DNA from: an uncultured Acetatifactor sp.
GTDB lineage: Bacteria > Bacillota > Clostridia > Lachnospirales > Lachnospiraceae
Direction of reading: 5' to 3'
DNA length: 64,000 nucleotides
Assembly (NCBI GenBank): GCA_947625475.1
Contig: CANQOL010000014.1
Span: 1 to 64,000 of the forward strand
Positions 50,420 through 58,303 of the stretch are shown one piece after another; position 1 is the stretch's first letter, and each line of letters starts with the position of its first letter. Made by a program: the position numbers and the translations under genes. The notes under the pieces are model-generated. The model ran no database searches, was not told the DNA's origin, and saw only the letters and a list, made by a program, of their open reading frames with translations.

Positions 50420-50526
50420 GGCTTCTCCCCCTTTTGATTTTTCATCCCTTCTCCCCGCCCCTTTTGCCCGCATAATTTCCCGGGATCAAGAAATACTATC
50501 AAAAAACGGACGAAAGGGAGGTTTCT

Positions 50527-50961
50527 ATGATACACGAAGATACGATCCACCTGCTGAAGGAATGCGACTCCGGCACCAAGATGGCGGTCTCCACCATCGA
50601 CGAGGTGCTGGACAAGATCCAGGCCCCTGAGATGAAACAGGTGCTGACCGAGAGCCGGGAGCACCATGAAAAGCTGGGCAACGAGATCCACTCACTGCTC
50701 AATCACTACCAGAGCGGGGAAAAGGATCCCGCCCTGATGGCCAAGGGAATGTCCTGGCTGAAGACCAATGTAATGCTGTCCATGCACGAAAGCGACGCCA
50801 CCGTGGCCGATCTGATGACGGACGGCTGCAACATGGGAGTGAAATCCCTTCACAAATACCTGAACCAGTACAAGGCCGCGGACGACACCTCCAAGGATAT
50901 CTGCAAGCGGCTGATCTCCATCGAGAAGGAGCTTTGCAGAGACATGGAGAGCTATCTGTAA
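50527..50961 (+). CDS. Helical-bundle protein of unknown function (DUF2383-like)
   Basis: The 144-aa product is all-helical, with four amphipathic helices and regularly placed Glu/His residues (LTESREHHEKLGNEIHSLL), resembling ferritin-like four-helix bundles of the DUF2383 type. It has no signal peptide. Met/His-rich parts suggest metal binding but the two-metal EXXH pattern is incomplete. GGGAGG lies five bases upstream of the ATG. It is divergent from the epimerase and is a single-gene unit. Confidence 0.6.
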   Translation: MIHEDTIHLLKECDSGTKMAVSTIDEVLDKIQAPEMKQVLTESREHHEKLGNEIHSLLNHYQSGEKDPALMAKGMSWLKTNVMLSMHESDATVADLMTDGCNMGVKSLHKYLNQYKAADDTSKDICKRLISIEKELCRDMESYL

Positions 50962-51069
50962 GCTCCGCCTCCAGGCCCCGCTGCCCCTGCACACGGCGGC
51001 ATCCGCCTCGGACGCCGCCGGCGCGGATCCCCTTTGCCGCCAATCCCATCCCCGCCGGCTCCGCACCTT

Positions 51070-52194
51070 TTATTCGGATCTCCCAGCACCCTTTTGCCGA
51101 CGCTTATCCTCATACATACGCTGATCCGCCTGGGCAATAACCTGCTGGATGTCCGCCCCCCTTCCCTCCGCCGAACCCACAGCCGCAGACAGGGGCAGAC
51201 GGGACAGGGAGTTTTGGAGCTCCAGCCGCTTTCGCCAGCTCTCCAGCACTGCCTCCGGCTCCCCGGGAGCAGGATTCTCCAGCACCATGACAAACTCATC
51301 CCCGCCGATGCGGTACACCTTGGCCCGCTCCGGCGTGACCCCGGAAATGCTGCCGGCCAGCCCCCGGATCAGCTCATCCCCGTGGGCGTGGCCCAGGGTA
51401 TCGTTCACCTGCTTGAGATTATTGATATCCCAAAAGAGCACCGCCACCCTCTCCAGCGTCTTATAATAGCCGCCCACCATCTGGCCGTACTTATTTTTGT
51501 TGTAAAACAGGGTCGCCCGATCCGTCTCCCCCTGATGGCGCAGATCCGCCATATACACAGCGTTCTGGGCGATGGTGTTGGACACGCTGCGGACCACGGG
51601 CAGGATCACCAGCAGGATCAGGGCCCGCGGGACAATGTAATACAGGGGCACCGTGACCCAGGGATTGGGATTGACCTCCGTAAACACGGGCCGCCCCGTG
51701 ACAGGATCCAGGTAGCTTGACATGGAATTCCTGGTGAGCAGGAGCATATTGGCGTCGCAAAGCCCCATATAATACCCCGCCATAACGCTCACCGCCAGAC
51801 CGATCACGGTGAGGATATAAATATAGTAGATATACCTGCGCTGACTGTACTGGGCGGCGATCACCAGGGGAATACAAAAGAGCAGCACCGCGTGATACGT
51901 CAAAAGAGCGCCGGTCAGACTCACCCCCGTGATGGCAAACAGCCCGATCATATATTTGACCCAGAGCTCCCGGATCCCCACAAAATGACAGATCAGGCCC
52001 GGCGCCAGCATACACAGGGCCGCCATCAGAAAGGTCCAGCCCAGCAGGGCCTTGTCAACCACAAAAATCCCCAGCGTATTGAGCAGCCAGACCAGCGCGA
52101 AAGCCACCACCGTCATCCGCAGACAGTGGAGGGTAAACTCGTTGGCCCTAGCGTCCAGCTCCCGGGGATCTACCTCATACTCCGCTTCCCCCAT
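51070..52194 (-). CDS. Membrane-bound GGDEF diguanylate cyclase
   Basis: The 374-aa protein has about six membrane helices in its first 210 residues (VVAFALVWLLNTLGIFVV, LGWTFLMAALCMLAPGLICH and others) with no recognised sensor domain. The C-terminal GGDEF domain has NDTLGHAHGDELIRGLAG and the active-site RIGGDEFVMVLE. It should make c-di-GMP. No RxxD inhibitory site precedes GGDEF at the usual distance. ATG 52194 was chosen for AGGAGG seven bases upstream. It lies directly downstream of the iron-sulphur protein gene and near the pilus operon, so c-di-GMP could influence surface attachment; this is inference. Confidence 0.88.
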   Translation of the reverse strand: MGEAEYEVDPRELDARANEFTLHCLRMTVVAFALVWLLNTLGIFVVDKALLGWTFLMAALCMLAPGLICHFVGIRELWVKYMIGLFAITGVSLTGALLTYHAVLLFCIPLVIAAQYSQRRYIYYIYILTVIGLAVSVMAGYYMGLCDANMLLLTRNSMSSYLDPVTGRPVFTEVNPNPWVTVPLYYIVPRALILLVILPVVRSVSNTIAQNAVYMADLRHQGETDRATLFYNKNKYGQMVGGYYKTLERVAVLFWDINNLKQVNDTLGHAHGDELIRGLAGSISGVTPERAKVYRIGGDEFVMVLENPAPGEPEAVLESWRKRLELQNSLSRLPLSAAVGSAEGRGADIQQVIAQADQRMYEDKRRQKGAGRSE

Positions 52195-52223
52195 CCCAAA
52201 TCCTCCTGCAATCCTTCGTTCTC

Positions 52224-53543
52224 TCAATCCTTCGCTCCCTCAATTTCGCCCGCATCCACCTTTTTCTTTTGATTGGCCAAAAGCCTATCCAGATAGACGG
52301 ACTTAAACTGCCGGCTTGCCATGGCCTGCTTGAGGGGCGGGAGCTTCAGGATCGTGCCAAAGACAGCCGCCATGGCCCTGTGATTGGCGAACGCCTGGTT
52401 GTCAAAGACCAGATTCTGCAGGGTCCCCTTCTCGATGGCCTGCAGCACAAAGCGGTGGGTGCTGTTCACCGGCGTGATGATCTCCACATCCCGGCGCTTC
52501 AGCTCAATGGCCTTTGTGGGACAGTTGCGGGCACAGATGCCGCAGCCCAGACAGATCTCTCTGTCGATCACCGGCCTCTTCTTTGGGCCGCCCTCCTCAC
52601 GCTCCTTCATGGCAATCGCCAGAATCGGGCACACCTTTGCACATTTCCCGCAGCCCACACACTTCTCCAGGGAAACCTCCGGGATATAGTTGGTGGTGGC
52701 CACCGGCTGCATGGGGCTGAACTTCCGGGCGGCCTGCAGAGCCTCGCAGCAGCAGCCGCAGCAGTTGCAGATAAAGGCCGGACGCTCCCGCACATTCTCC
52801 CCGATCTGCACCAGATTGCTGGCGTATGAGAGCTCCAGGATATCCTTTGCCTCCTCCTTGGAGATCAGCCGGGCATAGTCCCCGTGCTGGGCCAGGGAGC
52901 GGGCCACATTGTCAAAGGTCAGACAGACCTCCCAGGGCGCGTTGATCTCACAGGGATGCCCCGCGTGATACATGCGGTGGCGGCAGTAGCAGATACCCAC
53001 GCCGATATACTTGGCATCCTCAATGATATGGGTCGCACGCTCATAATCCAGGATGTGGTTGGTCTTCTCGTTGGTCAGCACCGGCTCCTGGACAAAGACG
53101 CGCCCCAGCCGGGTCTCGGTGGCAAAGAACAGATCCTTTACAAAGTCCTCTTCCACATTCATATACTGATAATACAGCTCGCTCAGATACTTTTGGTCGA
53201 TATCCCCCCGGGTGCGCATGAGGGCGAACTCGATAAAGCCCGCCATGGGGGGCGGCATCACATACTGTCTCTCGCCGTTGTAGGTGGAATCCACCATCAG
53301 AGCCTTGTCGCACAGATGATCCAGGAATTTCTCCGCCTTGGCCTCCGTAGTGTTCCAGACCCGGGCCGCCCGCTTTAAGGTAAAGGGCCTCACCGGCAGG
53401 AGGGACACCAGCCGGGCCTCCTTCTCCGTGTAGAGCACCTGCAGAATCTTGTACCAGGTCTCCGTGGCCGGCGCCCCCTGGGTAAACCAGTTGATCCGGT
53501 CCTCCAGCGTTTTATATGCGTCCTTCGATGTCAGATGTCCCAT
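52224..53543 (-). CDS. 4Fe-4S dicluster protein with an N-terminal winged-helix-like domain
   Basis: The 439-aa protein has an N-terminal helical region (residues ~40-100, LKRAARVWNTTEAKAEKFLD) resembling a winged helix. Cys-rich sites at CYCRHRMYHAGHPC and CNCCGCCCEAL follow, then two ferredoxin-type motifs, CVGCGKCAKVCP and CLGCGICARNCP. It can therefore hold at least two [4Fe-4S] clusters, probably more. I recall similar proteins as 4Fe-4S domain proteins of unknown role in Clostridia. ATG 53543 has GAGGAG eight bases upstream. The sortase gene lies 5 bases upstream. Confidence 0.8.
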   Translation of the reverse strand: MGHLTSKDAYKTLEDRINWFTQGAPATETWYKILQVLYTEKEARLVSLLPVRPFTLKRAARVWNTTEAKAEKFLDHLCDKALMVDSTYNGERQYVMPPPMAGFIEFALMRTRGDIDQKYLSELYYQYMNVEEDFVKDLFFATETRLGRVFVQEPVLTNEKTNHILDYERATHIIEDAKYIGVGICYCRHRMYHAGHPCEINAPWEVCLTFDNVARSLAQHGDYARLISKEEAKDILELSYASNLVQIGENVRERPAFICNCCGCCCEALQAARKFSPMQPVATTNYIPEVSLEKCVGCGKCAKVCPILAIAMKEREEGGPKKRPVIDREICLGCGICARNCPTKAIELKRRDVEIITPVNSTHRFVLQAIEKGTLQNLVFDNQAFANHRAMAAVFGTILKLPPLKQAMASRQFKSVYLDRLLANQKKKVDAGEIEGAKD

Positions 53544-53548
53544 AATCT

Positions 53549-54283
53549 TTACTCCTCTCCCGCCGGTATAGACTCCAGCAGCCCGCAGCGGATGGCGACC
53601 CGCCGCTCCCCGGTGCTGTTGCAGGTAAAAAGCGTCATATCCCAGTCCCCGGTAACCATGGCGTCCACGGCGTCGTCGTTTAGTGTCTCCATATCTATGA
53701 TCTCATAGAGGAACAGATTCCCCTCCACATCCATAAAATTGATTTTGGTTCCGATGGGCAGGCGCTTCACGGGATTAAAATGCTTGCGGTAATTGTGGCC
53801 CGCGATCACGATATCGTGACTGTAGACCGATCCCGCGTAACAGCAGGGCGCGATCTTCAGCTTGTCCATGTCCAGCTCGCTCATAACAGGCAGGGACAGT
53901 TCCAGATCCGGCACCTCCAGGATCCCAATATAGGTGTTCCCGTCCTCCTCCAGAAGGGGCATGGGCATATCCGGATAGAGCTCATAGAGAGGCGGCTCCT
54001 TTTCCTCCGCCGCTTCCGCCTCCGGCTCCCGGAGAGGGGGCTTTTCCGCTTCCTGCTCCTGACGCTGCTCCAGGCCCTCCATGTCGACGCCCGTGGTCTG
54101 GTAAATCCGGACGGCCAGCTTCCCGCGGATATCCTCCGAGGCCCGGGCCGCACGGTCCGCGTCCCACACATTGTACAGCGTCAAAATAAGGGCTGCCGAT
54201 ATCAGCAGCAGCCCTCCCACAATACAGATATTTCCCTTCCCGTTTCTCTTACCAGCTTTCATCTGCCTTTTCTCACTTCCCAC
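53549..54283 (-). CDS. Second sortase of the pilus locus
   Basis: The 244-aa protein has one N-terminal membrane helix (ICIVGGLLLISAALILTLYN), an acidic linker, and a sortase beta-barrel starting at YIGILEVPDLELSLPV. The catalytic residues are His in VIAGHNYRKHFN, Cys in MTLFTCNSTGERRVAIRC, and the Arg two residues later. The TLFTC form is closer to class B/D than to the pilin-polymerising class C enzyme next door, so it may attach finished pili to the wall. GTG 54283 is used as the start; ATG 54262 is an alternative. Confidence 0.85.
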   Translation of the reverse strand: MGSEKRQMKAGKRNGKGNICIVGGLLLISAALILTLYNVWDADRAARASEDIRGKLAVRIYQTTGVDMEGLEQRQEQEAEKPPLREPEAEAAEEKEPPLYELYPDMPMPLLEEDGNTYIGILEVPDLELSLPVMSELDMDKLKIAPCCYAGSVYSHDIVIAGHNYRKHFNPVKRLPIGTKINFMDVEGNLFLYEIIDMETLNDDAVDAMVTGDWDMTLFTCNSTGERRVAIRCGLLESIPAGEE

Positions 54284-54317
54284 AGATTTCCGGGCACGGC
54301 CTCTCTCCCGCCGCTCT

Positions 54318-55475
54318 CTATCTGCCGCGCTTTCTCAAAAAACCGATCCCGGTCAAAACGCATCCCCCCAGAATCAGATAGGGAACCGGCCACCACAGCT
54401 GTCCCGTCTTGGGAAGCAGAAGCCCCAGTTCACGGGCTCTCCGGGCAGGCAGCACCTCCCCGTTGGGGCCCCACACTCTCTGTTCCTCGAAGGGCACGCC
54501 CGTGTCCTCATCCAGATCGATGGTGTTGGTCACCACGAAGGTATCTCCCTCCCTGGTGATGGTCACATTGTAATACCGCGTCACGCTCGGCTCCACCAGA
54601 GAATACTCCCCGTCCTCGGGCAGATCGCTCCAGCTGCAGCGCCAGCCGTTCTCCCGGGTCAGATCCCCCGTCCCCCAGAGCTCCCCGTCGCGGTAAAGCT
54701 CCACATACACATCCCTGTCATGAAAGTCGTCGTAAAGGCCGTCGTCCCGCCAGATCTTCACGGCGGAAAGGCTGACTCCCGGCGTCGGGCTGGGACTTGG
54801 GCTGAGGGTCGGCTCAGGGGTGTCCTCCGGCGCAGGCGTCTCTTCCGGCGCAGGCGTCTCTTCCGGCACAGGCGTCGGTGTCTCTTCCGGCGCAGGCGTA
54901 TCCGTAGGCCCGGGCGTGGCCGTGGGCTCAGGGGTAGCCGTGGGTCCGGGCGTGGCCGTGGGAACCGGCTCCGACCGGAACTTGGCGTTGGCCACCGGAT
55001 GGAAATTCCACTCCCCGGTATCCTCCCGGAAGGGCAGGGAAATCAGCATCGGGTTGGTGGTGTAGAGCCGGCCCTGATATTCACAGGGCTCTCCCAGCAC
55101 CAGATATACGCCGGCCTCCTTCAGTCTCAAAAGGGCTTCCCCCTCCCCGCTCACAGAAGCGGCGGCCGCCGGCCTCAGGCTCTCCCGGCCCGCGCGGATA
55201 TAGTTGGCGCAGGTCTCCGCCAGATCCTCCGCCTCCGCGTCAAAATTTACAAAGGAAAATTCCTCCACGGGGATCATCTCATTCTTCTCCCCGATATCCG
55301 CCACCTTGTAAGCCTCGAAGGAAGCCCCCTCCGCCTCATAGCACAGCGTCAGGGTCAGATCCTGCCGGGGCTCTTCCTCCGCCGCCAGCGCGGGCCCGGG
55401 AAGACAAAGGAGTCCCAAAAGCATCGCGGACAGCAAAGCAATCCGTTTTCTTGCGCGCCTGTCAAATCCTCTCAT
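54318..55475 (-). CDS. LPKTG-anchored minor pilin with Pro/Thr stalk
   Basis: The 385-aa protein has a signal peptide ([20 protein letters not shown]) and an N-terminal beta domain with two Cys. A ~65-residue Pro/Thr/Glu stalk ([26 protein letters not shown]) leads to a Cna-B domain ([20 protein letters not shown]) and the sorting signal [12 protein letters not shown] with a hydrophobic helix and RKRGR. The stalk is encoded by 9-15-bp DNA repeats around 54790-54970. ATG 55475 has GGAGG nine bases upstream and overlaps the sortase C stop by 14 bases. It is probably the basal pilin that links the shaft to the wall. Confidence 0.85.
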   Translation of the reverse strand: MRGFDRRARKRIALLSAMLLGLLCLPGPALAAEEEPRQDLTLTLCYEAEGASFEAYKVADIGEKNEMIPVEEFSFVNFDAEAEDLAETCANYIRAGRESLRPAAAASVSGEGEALLRLKEAGVYLVLGEPCEYQGRLYTTNPMLISLPFREDTGEWNFHPVANAKFRSEPVPTATPGPTATPEPTATPGPTDTPAPEETPTPVPEETPAPEETPAPEDTPEPTLSPSPSPTPGVSLSAVKIWRDDGLYDDFHDRDVYVELYRDGELWGTGDLTRENGWRCSWSDLPEDGEYSLVEPSVTRYYNVTITREGDTFVVTNTIDLDEDTGVPFEEQRVWGPNGEVLPARRARELGLLLPKTGQLWWPVPYLILGGCVLTGIGFLRKRGR

Positions 55476-56334
55476 CGCTTTTCTCCTCCTTCCCATGTTC
55501 CGGGCCTCCCCCATCCTTTCTGCCCCGGCCGGTGCTGACCAGAAGCCACAGCAGCAGCAAAAGCAGAACGGGCGCGGCCACCGCGGGAGCCACCAGCAGG
55601 GGCTCAATCTGTACGGCGTCCGCCGTCACGCGGACGGTTCTCTCTTCCTCAATATTGTCAATCCGATGTCCCCGCACCAGCAGCCGGTGGGTGTTGATCC
55701 CGTAAGGGGTGCAGGTGACCAGAGTACAGTAGTCCTTCTCCGGGTCTATCTCCAGAGCCTCCAGCTCATCGGGCAGGACGATCAGGATCTGATCCACCTC
55801 GTAGGTCAATGTCTCGTCCAGAATCCCCAGGAGAAACAAATCTCCCACCTGGAGCTTATCTAAGTCTGTAAAAAGCCTCGCGGAGGGCAGTCCCCTGTGG
55901 CCGGAGAGCACACAGTGCGTACCCGCGCCTCCCACAGGCAAAGACGAGGAATCCAAATGTCCCACGGCGACCTGCAGCACGTCTTCCTCCGTGCCGTGAT
56001 AGATGGGGAGCATCACCTTCAGGGAGGGGATCTCGATGTAGCCCATGATGCCTGTGTCGTTCACATTCAGCAGGGACTCGTAAACCTCCCGCTCATCATC
56101 TGACATGGTGTAACGGTTGTCCTTGCCCTGGAGGGCTTTGTTGTAGGCCCGGGCCGCCTCCCACATCTCCACATACTGCTCGTCATCGATATCCGCCACA
56201 TGCCCCGCATAGGAGGCGATGGCGTGGGACTGATGGATGCTGTTCCAATAGTCGCTGACCGTCGGATACAGCAATAAGGAGATACCTAGAAGCAAAACCA
56301 AAACAAGAAATATAGTGGTCAAGTGTTTCTTCAT
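55462..56334 (-). CDS. Class C sortase (pilin polymerase)
   Basis: The 290-aa protein has membrane helices at both ends ([20 protein letters not shown] and [20 protein letters not shown]), the layout of class C sortases. The catalytic His is in [15 protein letters not shown] and the Cys in [21 protein letters not shown] (Cys, then Arg). The lid motif is not clear in the N-terminal linker. It joins pilins through the pilin-motif Lys and LPxTG. ATG 56334 has AAGGAG six bases upstream. It lies immediately downstream of the pilin gene. Confidence 0.92.
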   Translation of the reverse strand: MKKHLTTIFLVLVLLLGISLLLYPTVSDYWNSIHQSHAIASYAGHVADIDDEQYVEMWEAARAYNKALQGKDNRYTMSDDEREVYESLLNVNDTGIMGYIEIPSLKVMLPIYHGTEEDVLQVAVGHLDSSSLPVGGAGTHCVLSGHRGLPSARLFTDLDKLQVGDLFLLGILDETLTYEVDQILIVLPDELEALEIDPEKDYCTLVTCTPYGINTHRLLVRGHRIDNIEEERTVRVTADAVQIEPLLVAPAVAAPVLLLLLLWLLVSTGRGRKDGGGPEHGKEEKSDERI

Positions 56335-56483
56335 AGAGCTCTCCTTACTGCTGTAACAGGGGAGAGGATCACCCTGTGCGGGCTTCCTCTCTCCTGTGCA
56401 TTGCTCAGCAGTATTTCCTGTCATTTCCTCTTAAGATCTCCGCTCCGGAAAGTATCCGGCCTGCTTCGATCCGGCGGGATTCC

Positions 56484-58222
56484 TTACTTGCCGTTCATGC
56501 GGCGTCTGGTTACCAGAACCACACCCGCGATCACAACCAGCAGAGCGCCCAGCACATAGAATATGGTGGTGCCGATGCCGCCGGTGGTGGGAAGGTTCAC
56601 TCCCTGAATATCAATTATTTTTATCTCTTCTGCTGTCTTATCTACTGTGCCATCAGGCTGCTGATTACTATTATCTTTGACATTTATAATTTCGTGTGCG
56701 CTATTTCCTTCTGGTTTTGCCGTAATCTTAAACACAGTATCTTCAGCTAATGCATATCCGGAAGGTGCCTCTATTTCCTTGATTACATACAAGCCTTCAT
56801 CCAATCCCGTCACGGTGATCTTTCCAGTACCTTCTTCTGATTCAAACAGATAATACATCTGTCCGTCCACTTCCGTCGTTTCTGTGACCGCTACTTTACT
56901 GGCCCCCTGAGGAATATACTTCATACTCTCAATGAATTCATAAGAACCATCGTCCTTTTTTAACGGTTGCCCAGGATGCTCCGGATCTTCTTTCACTTTA
57001 ATTACTGCAAATTTCGCCCCTCCTAACGGTGTTTCTGTTAATTCTTCAGCATCAGGAGAAGCTTTTCCTACCTTCTTGATAGCAAAGTCATACGTATAAG
57101 TTCTAACTTCCCGCCATTCCGTATCAAATGTAGAATTATAGTTATTGCTATAAGTAAGCTTCACTTTATTCGGGTTTCCGTCACCTGCCACAACGCAATC
57201 AGCATTTAATTCAGCATCGTACCGAATACTAATATAAGCAGCATCTTGGATTGCACTCCAATGACCTTTGAAATCCACAACTAACTCTGTTCCGCCTTCA
57301 TATTCATTCGATTTTTCCGGGTTTATGCCATCTAAATTCGCACTTGCATCAAGTTTCGTAACAGAATAGTTGTCTTCATGCAAACGTTCTTCCCTATTGC
57401 CATCGGCACTAACCTTGTAAACAGTAACAGTATCTTCTTTAACAGTCAATCCCTTACTTGCAATATCTGTAACTTTAAAAGTAACGTTCTCACCGTCAGT
57501 ATATATCGGGATAGCCACATCCAATCTGTAATGCACTGTATCCCCGATATCTTCTGTAGACTTACCATAATCCTCTTTCTGTCCGCTACTATCAATATCT
57601 TTCTCAATCACCTTAGTAACATCCGGCTGGGAGGACTTAGGATAAACTTCCATATTTTCGTTTGTAACAGGAACCAGGATAGGAACTGTCGCTATTACCT
57701 CGCCCTTCGTTCCTGTCTCTACAATCAAATAATAGCCAGGCTCTAACTCTGAAAATTTTCCACTCGCATACACCGCCTTATCATACACAGCGATATCTGT
57801 TTCCTCATCCTCATTGTAGCTTTGAATAGCCTTTGCTATTGCAGTTGCATCTGACTGGGCCGCTGCAGTTGTAGTCCACCATTTATCTTTAATAAGCGTA
57901 GTATTTATGCTTTCCGTACCTGTTAATTTTTTGAAGATCTCCTCACTCCATACATCTTCATCATTTTCTTTTAATGCCGTTATTTGCTCGTTGAACTGCA
58001 AATTAGTTGAGTTAATGCTCCCATCATCCAATACTTCCCATGCGACCAACTGATATATCGCGTAAGTTGACTCCTTGGGTTGCTCGGGTGTATTTTTGAT
58101 TGTTATGCTATATGTTGGTGCCGGCATACCCCCCCTGGTTCCACTGCAAGTGCCGTCAACCCCATAGTCAGAACCATGGCTGCCGCCAGTATGAAGCTGG
58201 CTAATTTCTTGAATCTTTTCAT
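56484..58222 (-). CDS. Major pilin (SpaA type) split by a G7 tract; probably phase-variable
   Basis: ATG 58222, with AAGG five bases upstream, opens a 29-codon signal peptide (MKRFKKLASFILAAAMVLTM, GLTALAVEP). Seven G follow at 58135-58129, and in this frame translation stops after ten more codons. The long downstream frame (547 codons from 58127) is in a different phase and lacks a secretion signal. Five or eight G would join them into a 577-578-residue pilin. That frame has the pilin-motif Lys (MEVYPKSS), Cna-B domains, an E-box (LYVIKEIEAPSGYAL) and the sorting signal LPTTGG with a membrane helix and RRRMNGK. It would form the shaft polymerised by the class C sortase next door. The middle is AT-richer than both ends. 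Confidence 0.85.
58129..58135 (-). repeat. G7 tract controlling the major pilin frame
   Basis: A run of seven G on the coding strand directly follows codon 29 of the pilin signal peptide. As read it places the mature pilin out of frame. Homopolymeric G runs of this size change length readily during replication. Confidence 0.8.
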
Positions 58223-58290
58223 TGTTACCTTCCTTTCTTTTTTAAATTTTTTTTCGTAGCAATTCCCTTGCTGCATGTACTGTTTTGATA

Positions 58291-58300
58291 CCCCCCCCCC
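58291..58300 (-). repeat. G10 tract upstream of the major pilin
   Basis: Ten G on the minus strand begin three bases after the tip adhesin stop and lie about 70 bases before the pilin start codon. They are in the untranslated spacer, so length changes could alter mRNA structure or promoter spacing rather than reading frame. Confidence 0.8.
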
Positions 58301-58303
58301 GCG

